This document shows positions 21,646 to 32,059 of a DNA stretch of 64,000 nt, in pieces; the stretch's first letter is position 1; each line of letters opens with the position of its first letter. Position numbers and translations under genes: made by a program. The stretch is from Paragonimus westermani. Its lineage: Eukaryota; Platyhelminthes; Trematoda; Plagiorchiida; Troglotrematidae. The stretch covers positions 1 to 64,000 of the forward strand of contig QNGE01000150.1 of NCBI GenBank assembly GCA_008508345.1, read 5' to 3'. The notes beneath the pieces were generated by a model. It was not told the origin of the DNA, searched no databases, and saw nothing but the letters and a program-made list of their open reading frames with translations.

Positions 21646-21866
21646 CATTTATAAACAGATTGAGAAAAACACAACGGTACGAGCAAGTTGTGATGTGATT
21701 TCCATTGCAACACTCCTGAGGAAGACCGCCCGAGGTGGTTGAAACCTAGAGTATTACAACTTGCTCGTAACGTTTTGTTATTCTAAATCTATTCATCAGT
21801 AACATGTTAAACACGACGCCCAAACTATTCAACTTCATTCGTACTAAATTCTGTGCGGATATTTTA
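21646..21866 (+). mobile_element. Palindromic ribozyme-like retroelement, copy 2
   Basis: A 221-bp copy. The short arm (ATAAACAGATTG to about 21690) lost its inner part by deletion. The long arm (about 21697-21866) is complete and ends with GTGCGGATATTTTA. The hammerhead-like core is intact on the plus strand: CTGAGGA at 21716-21722, a stem, and GAAAC at 21741-21745. A 13-bp duplication flanks it. It sits between two Pao-like fragments. Confidence 0.83.
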
Positions 21867-21879
21867 CAATGGTGTCCGT
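21867..21879 (+). repeat. 13-bp target-site duplication, right of palindrome copy 2
   Basis: Partner of 21633-21645. Confidence 0.7.
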
Positions 21880-21899
21880 TATCTGGCTGCCACGAAAAG

Positions 21900-22084
21900 T
21901 TCCCGTCAGTGTGCTGAAGTTAACTTGTGCGCGACCAACTGACCCGACGACATTCAGAAAGTATTCATTGGTATGGTCGTTAACGCTGGGTTCAGCTGGC
22001 CATTATGAAATGCCTTTCCCGTGGACACGTGAAAGTCTTGCTTTACTTAACAACCAGCTAACGTTCCGAAAGCTTTCATCCTGA
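21900..22084 (+). pseudogene. Second BEL/Pao fragment (protease-RT linker)
   Basis: The frame ending at 22084 contains SAGHYEMPFPWTRE and LALLNNQLTFRKLSS. This matches the segment that precedes Pao RT (GHYxxPLPW...LPxNxxxAxxRL), the same protein position as 19515-19600. It is in the same orientation as the larger element but is not its direct continuation, so it is a separate, very short relic or a rearranged piece. No other domain was recognised around it. Confidence 0.55.
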
Positions 22085-23088
22085 TTCAAGTGAATATTTA
22101 ATCGAAATGGGGATAAATTCCCCAAACACATGAACTAGAAGCAACATCGCATTTAACGTGAACGGGTTAAAGTTTCCTCCAAATTCAACTTGATACTACC
22201 TGCTATACAATCCGGTGGTGCTTTGGGGTAATGAAGAAAGTTCCGGGAATTTAGCAACCGCACGATGACGCGCATTACCAACACTTCGGCATGACTACAA
22301 ATATTTTTGGTATATTGTCACTATTCCCCGCTGTGGAAAAGGCAGCTTATGCGGATTTGGGAGGAAAGATTCCGTTGGTGCGCATTCTTGTCAACGATGT
22401 GACGGATCGGACATGACTTTCCAGGAAACCTGTTAGAGTAACAGATGACAACTTATCCATTCTGTACCAGGCCTTCGCCCTTCTACATGAGCCATACCAT
22501 GAGCTGGACATCTGAGGAGTATTTGTTAGTGTGTGAAGACTTCATTCATGAAACTGATTGGACAGAGATTTATGTTGACGGATGTAACAGGTTATGAAAT
22601 TTATTCGCAATATTTGCAGCCTGCTTACCAGTTTCGACCGATAACGGGCAATCATCAGCTTAGGAGTCCTCCGCAGTAGCTAATATGGTTGAGGGCGTAA
22701 CTTCACGTCAGTGTTCAACAGTCCAACAAAAAAGCGGTTTGCGCGGGATATTGACGAAGCGACAGAAAACTGGTCAACTTTCAGCTCATATGCTTCAGTG
22801 GATTCGTCCATAGAATTTTGGCATCTCCACAGGAAGCACTATGGCCATTTGCCAACTTCAAAAACCAAACGTGCATGAAACATTTCCTCATTATCTATCA
22901 TTGTCATTACTGCACAGTTACGAGGCTGAGTAAATATTTCTGTTGGATAATGAATTCATTTAGTTCAAATCAGCAGCCCATTGTTAGAAGATAAGCGACA
23001 ACAAAAGTGTGAATATTAGCAATTCTCACGTATACCCGATTTTTGTCATTGTGATGGAACCAACGTACTGGAAAATCTCTCCTATAAA
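22085..23088. other. Unassigned stretch
   Basis: No gene recognised. It may include the eroded endonuclease region of the LINE that starts around 23090, but no diagnostic motif was found. Confidence 0.35.
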
Positions 23089-24430
23089 ATGCATTTCAAT
23101 ACTCCACAAAGGATTTTAAAAAATTTTGTGCCCAAATGGACGTTTCCCACTTGCTTCGACCCTGAACCACCATACCGGCTAACTGCACAGGCGCTAAACG
23201 TGCCAGCTACAGTCACTTCTTATCGGATCACTTTTTTTCTTCTACCCATCATGGCTCCCTTCTTGACCAGCAACGTAGTGGAAATAGGCCCATGTTCATG
23301 GTTCTTGTGACGGAGGCCAGAGACAACGGTCTCTCAACACGCGCCATTTGAGTTGATTTCTCCAAGGATTTGGACAGTTTTCGGCCGCTTGAAAAACAAA
23401 CTGGGAGCCTAATTTTTTCAAGGAGGGGCTATTTACTGGAGTTCTCAATGTATTTATAGTAGAACTTTTGTAGTTGAAACCAGATGAGACATTTGATCAC
23501 CCTGTTTTAATTGTGTTGAACTTCCTCAAGAGTCAGCGCAAGGTCCTCTGTTATTTCTGATTTTACACCACCGACCTTCCGAATAATATTTCTGGCAATG
23601 TTCCCTTGTACACCGAGGACATGCAAATCTGAAATGTTACTGATCGCATTGCATTACAGATTGATCTTGATGAGGTTAAGCACTGATCAGCGGACTGAAG
23701 TGCCAAAAAATGACAATAACTGTGCTTACATGTCACTCGGTGGGGAGTCTGACAAGGCCTTCGTGATTCATTGGGCGTTTAGCACAGCTGGCATCATGAA
23801 AATCAGTTTGGACATAGGTCTAGGCGTTGATCGTCGTCTAACTTATCCTTCGCGTATCAACATGAGATGACGGTGAAAAAGGGATTTGGAGTTCTCGGGA
23901 TGGCTGAGGGCACATTCCATTGTATAGGCAAGGAAGCGCCCCAACCGATTCACGGGGTTTATATAAAACCGTCCCTCGAGTATTCGAGTTAGGTCGTGTG
24001 AACTCGCCTGAAGAAAAACATTGACTGTCGAGTGTGCCCAGCTCGCGGCTACCACGCTTGTCGAGAGCCTAAGAAATGGCGCTTTCGAGTTCCAACTTGA
24101 AATTATTGGTCCTTGTCCATCTGAATTTCGGAGACTTCGCAGTGGTTTAATACTTACACACTTCTTCACAGCGAGTCTCGGGACAACTCTTTACTGTAGC
24201 GAACGACGAGCAAAGAGGCATAACGGGAAGCTTTTCAAACTTCGTCCTCTGACCTTTCTAAGGCAGCAGTTCTTAAATTACATTGTTGTTACTCTTCAAA
24301 ACAGCCTTTCTGCTGGATTTACCGGCAGCGCTTTCAGGGATCTTTTTACTGCTATGCTAGGTTCGCATTTATCTAACGTTTCATTGTGCGAATTATCTTA
24401 CCCTGTCCTTGGTGTTCAATATAAACCTCA
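23089..24430 (+). pseudogene. CR1-like non-LTR retrotransposon (LINE) reverse transcriptase relic
   Basis: Interrupted plus-strand frames follow the RT block order of CR1/jockey-type LINEs. First is a GFLxxRSC-like stretch near 23246, then VDFSKDLDSFRPL near 23352 (first catalytic Asp region, normally VDFSKAFDSV). Near 23570-23620 is LPNNISGNVPLYTEDM, the YADD box mutated to YTED. IALQIDLDEVK follows, then GIMKISLDIGLGV, NMTVKKGFGVLG and the 24021-24420 part. That last part carries AATTLVESLRNGAFEFQLEI, EFRRLRSGLILTHFF and FLRQQFLNYIVVTLQNSLSA, the typical C-terminal RVVxxWNxLP segment. The element would insert by target-primed reverse transcription; this copy has a mutated active site and many stops. 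The 202-codon open frame at 24021 is its C-terminus, not a host gene. Confidence 0.8.
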
Positions 24431-24629
24431 AAATTTGTACTACACCCTGTTTTCAGTGAGTGTCTTCCAGATAAGCAGATGCCAGCTCGACGTCGGGCAA
24501 GAAAAACTGGCTGGATCCGAGAACCCCAGGCCTCTGCATCGGGCTTCTGTGTCTATCACTGAATCGCTGATTCCCACCACTTTTGTACTGACATGTGGAT
24601 TTAGTACCTCCAATCAGTGCAAATCATAA

Positions 24630-25711
24630 CAGAAAGGCAAAATTGGGGTTGTGGCCGCTAAACTAGAACATCAATGGGCATTTAACAACGGAACACAGGG
24701 AGCACAAGAACAATGAAGTGCCACTGGTTCAAAAATTTCGCAAAGGATCTACAGCTGCAACAAACAAGTTGGAAAATGGTTAGGATAAAACGCAATCAAA
24801 GCGTCGGATCATTTAGATGCAAGAAAATCCGTGATTTTGATGGGGGCCCTGCAGGTTAAGGAAGTTGTCCTAAATGAATTTTTTAATTCCCTGAAGTGCT
24901 TGGACGTATCACCTTCAGTTGTGTGAAGTTTTTAAATGCTTAATGTGACATCGTGAGGATACGTTTAAAAACTTCTGGAGAAGCTTCCGGTAATGAATTT
25001 CTCATGCAGTTTTCTAACCTTACCATACAAATTTCAATGCTAACAAAACCACTACAATGTGTGGTACTGGTTTACCTTGATAGCACATTTTCTTAACACT
25101 GTTCGGCTGAAGATTTAAGACAAAATGTCCATAAAAGGATCAACAAGGACTTCACTCCGGTTACATCAAGACCATATACATTGCACAAGGCAGTTGTGAA
25201 TAATTTACTGCCTCAAAATCTGCCCCTTTAGCAACCTTCAGGAGGAGACGTTGTGATGACGCGAATTGTATTCAAGATTATTGTTACAAATCATTATTAT
25301 AATTGCTGAGGTTATTGTCACTGGAAAACGTGAACACACGACTGAGCCATAATAAAATGTGTTGAAACTCAGTATAAAGTTCGGAAGTGTGAAAGAATTA
25401 TCTTAGTAATGCATTACTAATGCTAATATATATTTTGTACATGTACATCATATATACATATATAAAGTTTGCGTCAGCAGCCATGTAATTTTGTGCATCT
25501 TATGTATTTCACTGTACCCATACCTCCTGACCATGCAGCTGTCACAAGTATCTCGTCTTGAGGCACTTGTGGTTCGTTGCGGGGTACGAGAATCCTTATG
25601 TCACGTTGTTCTGTACAAAGCATAGTGTGTCAGTTTAGAATGGCCGTTCAACTTCTGGCTCCCCTACATTAGTATCATAAGCCATTTGGGTAAATCAATA
25701 ATTAACTGGCA
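24630..25711. other. AT-rich spacer
   Basis: No gene seen. An AT-rich low-complexity patch with repeated ATATAT and TACATGTACAT motifs lies at about 25420-25465. Confidence 0.5.
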
Positions 25712-25816
25712 CGCGGATTTAATAGTAGGAGTGGAAAGAAAAATAAATTGATGTTTATATATTAATAAATAAAAACCAATTCGTTTTTCTTCTCCATTCC
25801 TACTATTAACTCCGCG
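25712..25816. repeat. 105-bp foldback hairpin
   Basis: The sequence from CGCGGATTTAATAGTAGG to its reverse-complement partner ending CCTACTATTAACTCCGCG forms arms of about 45 nt. The AT-rich centre near TATATTAATAAATA is itself nearly palindromic. Its ends do not match the 13-bp-TSD palindrome family. It could be a tiny foldback/MITE element or a transcribed hairpin; no flanking duplication was identified. Confidence 0.7.
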
Positions 25817-25819
25817 GGC

Positions 25820-27134
25820 CACTTTGCGGGTCCTGCTTGATGAGTGTGCACGCCAAATGAGCTTTACTGACAGTCTCCAGATGATGACCCACATACTGCT
25901 TGAAGAGAGTGCGCACTGGAATGAACCGCGATCTGTATTTTGAGTACACAGTCCTAGCGCTGGCTTTCACGGACATTCCACTGAAAAGCAGGGGTTATCT
26001 ACTCGGATATAGGGGATAGTTGTAATGCTCAAGCATTTGACGAAACAGTCATTTCACAAAACGGATTACGCTCTCAGTCTGTGATTGATATGAGATGTTT
26101 CTTCTTTCAAGGCAGGTAGTATAGATTCTTGCATGGACCACTTCACGTCGGTACCTCATCAGCATTAAGTTACGGTCATTTCTGCGACCACACACTTGCT
26201 GAATTTGTCACTAGTCACAAGTTTAATATTTTGCCCGTCCTTTTGCTCATTCTGGGGCAGATAGACGCACTCCCATTGTTGTTTGCTGGATGAGATATAT
26301 AATACAACGCAGGTGTCTTCGACATTTCCCCTGTCATATATTGATTACTTCTTAAGCGTTGTGCAGTAAGTCCTGAGAAGGACATCCAGATGTAGCTGAG
26401 GACTCGTTTCTTCTTGCTTTAGCTTGCTTGTAAACAGCAAATCTACCCTCACCTGCCTGTAGCCTTTGAGGCACAGTGACGAAAATAAAGCCCACTATCA
26501 TTATTCTTTTATTCCGTTTTAATCACAAATCTCGTGGCCGTTCTTTAAACTTCTCCAGCTTTCGCATGTCCCTACCAATGTATGAATAGGTCAACACCTC
26601 CCGTACTTCAAGAGTGACCTGATGTTTATGGCAAATAGCGTAGCCGGCGCAAGCCTGCTGATAAATCTTCCGAGTCTCCAATACACTAGGTTCTGCAACA
26701 TTGATCTTCTTTCTAACCTCCTGTTCCCATAGTGATATGGAAACAACAATACTTGAATCACATATTCATTCTGCCTGTCTCACATAACGTTCATTTATGC
26801 ATGCCCACATTCCAAGTAGCTTACCAAATGAGGCGGTTCGAAGTCCATCCTACCAGGTGATAATTACTGGTCTGCAGATAATCTTAACCTCCCTTCATTT
26901 TCATGGCGCGTCATAAATTGAAGTCATTATTGTACACTGTACAGGATGATTCAGTAATTCGAGGGGGTTTGTCGTTACGAACCGAAAACAACAGTGGACC
27001 TAGATCTGAGCTTCAGTGGGCTCCTATGGATAGCTATTGCTAAGATGAGCGGGCCTGCAAAGAAGGTCTTATAAACATTCTGATTTGAGATCGGTGAATC
27101 TAAATGTCCCCAGTCTGTTGGAGATCTTCCAATA
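25820..27134. other. Unassigned stretch
   Basis: No gene recognised on either strand. The right end may hold further minus-strand sequence of the RTE-like fragment that follows. Confidence 0.4.
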
Positions 27135-27401
27135 TTAAAGTTTCTCAAAAGCTATGTCAAAGTCCACAAATAAAGAGCCTGCTGGCTTACCATTAGCCGA
27201 AGCATTACCTCTATGTTCCCTTGTCGACAGTAGATTAACCAGTAAAAGCTGCCCTATGGAAGCTGTCCTGCCAAAAGTGGGACATTTTGCTTTCGTCACG
27301 TCAAGCGAATGCCATATGACCTTCCTAATAACTGAAGTAAAGCCCGTGGGTTGATGGAGGAATGGTACTTTGTGACTGTTGCCACCGTACATGAAACACA
27401 T
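27135..27401 (-). pseudogene. RTE-like LINE reverse transcriptase fragment
   Basis: The minus-strand frame reads FGRTASIGQLLLVNLLSTRE, then GSLFVDFDIAFEKL. It resembles the RT block GFRxGRxTxDQIFxLRxIxE...xxFVDFxxAFD that contains the first catalytic Asp in RTE-type LINEs. The conserved pair of blocks and their spacing support it, but only about 89 codons remain and the YADD box was not found downstream. It could belong to another non-LTR clade. The two recognisable RTE-like pieces in the window lie in opposite orientations. Confidence 0.5.
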
Positions 27402-29335
27402 AATTACCCTATTTCACATTGTCAACAGTTGACCTCATTTCAAAGAAAAAAAACACTGGGGTGTGTGAGTCTGCAGATACACTGGCAACTTCCTCCAATA
27501 TTTATGGAAGCAAACAGCCTAAGCCAGGCAAATACTGGAGGCTGAGATTTTTCAGCTGCTCTGATACACGTTATTCACTAGTCTTCTTTAATTTGGACGT
27601 CGAAATTTTGAAGGTGCATGGAAGATTCGAACGTGTCTCAATGGGGCATACGGGAGACCGAAACACCAACGATTCTGCTCTCACTTCTGTCTTTTCTGCT
27701 TTTTAACCCTCTCCGACAATTGCAGATGTGCTTACCCTTGCATTTATGCGCCGCAGTAAATGATTGTTTAATCCTTCAGAAAATTCCTCTTGTTAGGCTG
27801 TCAGGTAATCTTTGTGCACTGTGGAATTCTGTACCGCTAATCAACTCTGTTAGTTGCAGCTGCGTTGGTAGCTATCTATTTCAATCAGTTTCCCTAAGCG
27901 ATCTCTATATTTGATTTTTCATCGGAGACAGGTCCTTAACTCTTGATTAAATCACGGCAGTCGCTGACAGTAAAGCCAGTATGCCGAGTAAGAACAACAG
28001 CCTCAACCATTCTTTACATGTGCACTGCTATATTTATCACCATTTTTCAGTAGATAAACCGCTCGCATCTGCCCACGGAGTACAGTTTTCTTTCACACTC
28101 ACCTCAACGGAGGGCGTCCTGCTGATATCATGGCCTACCATCAAATCTAATTTTCTACTACTGGGTTGTTTCCAGTGAATTCTAAGGACCTCATGATAAC
28201 TGATGTCCGTTGGTGATTGATAATCGAGACAGCTAAAGTCTGACTACCTTAGAATGAATATCGGATCTTGCATGGGTGCCTGGTTGCTAACACACCCCTC
28301 ACACATTCAGGCGTGTTGTTGCAAGCATTAATCCAGTAATATGTTGGATACCTTTTCACAAACATTCATAGAGTGCGTATATGAATGAACTTTCTAACCA
28401 GTCTTTGGAGCATTGGGCTTACCTAGAACGAGATAGTGACCAACCACGGCATAACGCTAACAATGCATAAACAGCAAGACCAGTGACTATACAACTGTTC
28501 CGCTTCTGACACCCGCACTCTCACTACTCCGTACAGAAAGTTCCTCCAGCATTAGAGACTTCTCCAACAGTCGTCTTGGTCCTCAGTCACTGCCCCGACT
28601 GTATTCAAACTATCCCCTCGTATGTATAACAGCACCATACTTCCATCTCGACCACAAGGTCTGTCGGAACCGAGGAGATGGTGATCAGGGACAATCTTTC
28701 TTTATTTCGAAGCAGAGCCCAAAAATCGTGCTCCTGTAAATGCAACTGGCGTCAACTGATACTAGCTAACACAGCATCTTAACACTTTTTCGTTTTTTAC
28801 TACACTCCAACTGCTGGTGAAAAATATCAGTCAGGTCGATTAACTGGATTCCCACCAACAAAATTGCCATGCATTTGGAATCACACTGACACTGATCTCT
28901 CAAGCGAGGAGTGGCGGAGTCCAATTCAGTCTCAACCATCGACAGGCTGTTTGAAAATCATAAGCTGACAAACACTGTTTATCATTAGGTTTAGGTTTCC
29001 CTAATTTTCTTAGGACCGTCCTGAGGCATACTTTGTCCCTTTTGGACAAATCATATCATCCACGGGCACTGGCCGTAACTCATTTAAAAGGTGATTGACG
29101 TATAACTTGGTTATTTACTTTATCATATTTTCCACTCGTTTGCACATCTGACATCGTAAACGTTTGTAACTTAACTATCGGGTTTGGCTTATATACAAAT
29201 ATCTACAGCACCTCAAATATGGGGAATCTGTTTTTTTCAGTAAGTATGTGCCGTAAAGTACCCTTGCGTTAGAAAAACTATCTTCAGTTGTTAAGCACGG
29301 ATTTTTAGGCCTCTTGGGCTTCATTCAATGCTTTA
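27402..29335. other. No recognisable gene
   Basis: Overlapping short open frames (27419-27706, 27618-27914, 27981-28178) without family signature. Confidence 0.45.
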
Positions 29336-29564
29336 CTAAAGTTTTGCACTTAGACGTGTTGCGAATCCCCATTCAACCTTTGCGAACATGCATACTGAAG
29401 CCGACCGCAGTGTAACTAGGTCTTGGTTTACTAGCTCTTGGGGTTCAGCGCTAATCACTTTAAGAACGCAAACCACAAATGTGAAACACTCTCTTAGTGA
29501 GAATTTGTATACCAAAGCCACCAAAAGCAGCACAGCCGTCACCCCACAATTATGGATTATGCTG

Positions 29565-29879
29565 TCAGGAATAAGTGTAAAAATGGCAAAAGGAATTGAA
29601 ATCACCACACGCTCCAACTGCCGCTTTGTAAGTAGGTGCGCTGTGAATAACATCTGCACCAGTAGCAACCTGCGCAACTTTCAGTTTACTGATAACTTGG
29701 ACAGCAAAGCTTCTTGTATCTAAGTTTTTCTCCACGAAATTCTTCTTTGCTGACGCGCTACTTGCACGGATCAGCACGCATGCGGCATCCACGTCGCTGT
29801 TAGACAGTGGTTTCTGTGGGCCACTCAGTATTGCACACGCGGTGCAACACATGTAACAGCAAAAAGTGATTCTATACAA
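29565..29879 (-). CDS. Possible secreted cystatin-like exon (weak)
   Basis: A 104-codon minus-strand frame starts with ATG and a hydrophobic Cys-rich stretch (residues about 5-19) that could be a signal peptide. It continues with SGPQKPLSNSDVDAACVLI and, about 50 residues later, LKVAQVATGADV. The spacing between an N-terminal Gly and a QVATG motif recalls cystatins (Gly ... QVVAG), which inhibit papain-type cysteine proteases. The motif is imperfect: the middle Val of QxVxG is Ala. No PW hairpin is seen. An overlapping minus-strand frame (29677-29336), hydrophobic and containing YKFSLREC, might be a second exon after a splice, but no strong donor/acceptor pair was identified. It may equally be chance. 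Treat as a hypothesis. Confidence 0.22.
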   Translation of the reverse strand: MYRITFCCYMCCTACAILSGPQKPLSNSDVDAACVLIRASSASAKKNFVEKNLDTRSFAVQVISKLKVAQVATGADVIHSAPTYKAAVGACGDFNSFCHFYTYS

Positions 29880-31365
29880 ATGACTATTTTAGAAAATATG
29901 TGCAGCCATTCAGTTAATAAAATGCAAATACAATGAAATGATTCGTCCAAACGCTCGCGGTATAAAACCTAATTGCAGTTTTTGACGTGTTTGTACCCAC
30001 TGAGAAGCAGTGAATGCTCGTATAAACCAGTGTGAGCCACGTATTAGATGCTCGGAAAAATGTGCTTCTAGTCAGTGGAGTGCAGAAATGATCACGAATG
30101 ACAGGTGATTGGAATTGACTCAACCCTTCAAACACTTCTCTTGTTTTCAGAATTTGGTAACTCACAACATACAGAAACTTTTCATTTTTATGGCATAAAC
30201 ATTAGCGAACTGTTTAATAAGCACTTGATAAAATTAAATTTGAATGTCATTTCAACGCTTAGTACTTTAAAAATAACATTTTCTGTCTGTTTTAGAACAC
30301 ACCCATAAAACTTTTGGGCCAGTGATATACAGCAATCACCCGCGTGAATCTGTAAGATTAGTAACAAACATTCTTCCTGAAGCAAAATTTGTTGAGTACC
30401 TCAATAAAAATAATGTACAAGTATTGAAACTTCACTCACATTTTCTGTTCGCAAAAGAAGTCGTGCTTATTCTTTCTCTCAGTTTTTTTTGAGTTCAACC
30501 CCGTCAACTATTAAAGACTGTAGTTAAAAGTGAACTAGCTCAGTTGTTATCATGTTAGGGAATGAATGTTCACATGCTGATAACTGTTCGAGACTACTGG
30601 TTACGTCTCAACATGTTTGTTTAGACCTGCATTATTCACACGATCTTCTCCTATTTGTCAGACCCTTTAGCAGTACTCGACCTTCACACTGGCGTTTAAG
30701 GGTGCTACACGTGCGCTATCGCAGCAGATTCAGGCAGCTTTGAGCAAGTGCTAGTCTGACAGCTCAAGACTAACGTGTTGCATTTTTCCTCTCTCAAAAT
30801 CACACACATTGGTTTCTGTTAAAAACCACCTTAGAAAATCTAATGTTGTACCGTTCCTTATGAAGATAACGTGAGACAAAAACATTAGGGATTGAGGCAG
30901 TCGGAAGCAAGGCCGTGCAAAATCTGCCGTTTCCGACAGCCCGGGTTACCTACTGCTGCTCTACAGTGTTCGTAACACAGCGTTTGACATGACGATGAAG
31001 CACATACTTGAAACTATTGTGGAACTGATAAGTTTATCCACCATAGCTATCAAAAATTTTATTAATAAAATTTATTTTGGTGTGGTCATAGATACTACAG
31101 ATGTCAAATGCCCCAACGGTTATTACCGTTTTTTCAATATTTTCTTACCCTTCTGATCTGGGAGATTTGTAAAAAGAATAACGGAGAAATTTCACTTTTA
31201 CTGTAGATAAAGCACACATTACAAACAAATTAACGCGGTTAACAGGTGTCTGTTATTTGAAAGCACTTGAATAATCGGACTTTATATATAAAAAATGTAT
31301 CTCCTCTTCGGTAGAAGATCGACCGATTTTCACTAAACTGGTGAAAGGGTGGTCTACTGGACAGA
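29880..31365. other. No recognisable gene
   Basis: AT-rich sequence with short open frames on both strands; nothing assignable. Confidence 0.45.
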
Positions 31366-32050
31366 ATGTCATCAGCACAAGCAATGATAGGGGCATTTTG
31401 TACTTTACTAAACACTTTGGTATGTGTTCTGCAGCCTAAAGGTTCAGTGGTTTTGAAAGATTGCTGTAATCATGTAGATCCAATGTCAAGTAATGAATTC
31501 ATCAAGGTTGTTCACGGGTTTGTGCATTGGGAACGTACGCCAGCAGGAGCGGAGGTGTTAGGAATAAAACAAGAATACTCATCTCTAAAGATACGACGGT
31601 ATTTGTTAAAGGGGGACACCTCTGTCTACACACAATCGTCTACCAGAGTCTTAGGTGTTGCGTATATAAAGCTGTTACTTCATGGCAGTGAAACTTGACC
31701 ACTGGAAGTAGACGATGTAAACTGTCTTCAGATGCATGATCACTGATATCTGAGTTTAATTAGTCGCATCGGTTGGCACCAGTAAGTTGTGGAGAGGTCA
31801 GGAAGCGGGCTTTTGGCGCAGACCGTAAAACGATTTCTTTTGTTCACTTTTTACAGTCTCACGGACTTAGACGGTTAGGTCGTAAACGAAGAATTCTAGC
31901 CAGTCATATTGGGCACTCTTTGATCATGTTGTGGCCGACTGGCGCAAGTTGCGAGGTGGACCGATGATGAGTTGGCTCTGAGAAATGGAATCTTTAACCA
32001 GGAGGTTACCCAGTGATAGTTTGACCTAAACCAGCGACCCTGTGACTCCC
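31366..32050 (+). pseudogene. RTE-like LINE, C-terminal RT fragment
   Basis: The frame 31366-31698 ends with AYIKLLLHGSET, where a TGA replaces the Trp of the conserved LLYGSETWPL. It resumes with PLEVDDVNCLQMHDH and LISRIGWHQ. A shifted frame follows at 31773-31967 with FGADRKTISFVHFLQSHGLR (normally RHRLRWLGHVLRM), and then WRKLRGGPMMSW near 31941-31976. This block series (LLYGSETWxLR...DHRCLRxIxxxxW...LRWxGHVxRM...W+K+RGGxxxxW) is the distinctive C-terminal tail of RTE-type endonuclease-RT proteins common in flatworm genomes. It lacks the catalytic RT core and is a truncated relic. Confidence 0.72.
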
Positions 32051-32059
32051 AGAATCAGT

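Noticed and set aside
24021..24629. 202-codon frame as an independent host gene
   Set aside because: Its RRLRSGLILTH and NYIVVTLQNSL blocks align with the C-terminus of LINE reverse transcriptase, continuous with broken RT upstream.
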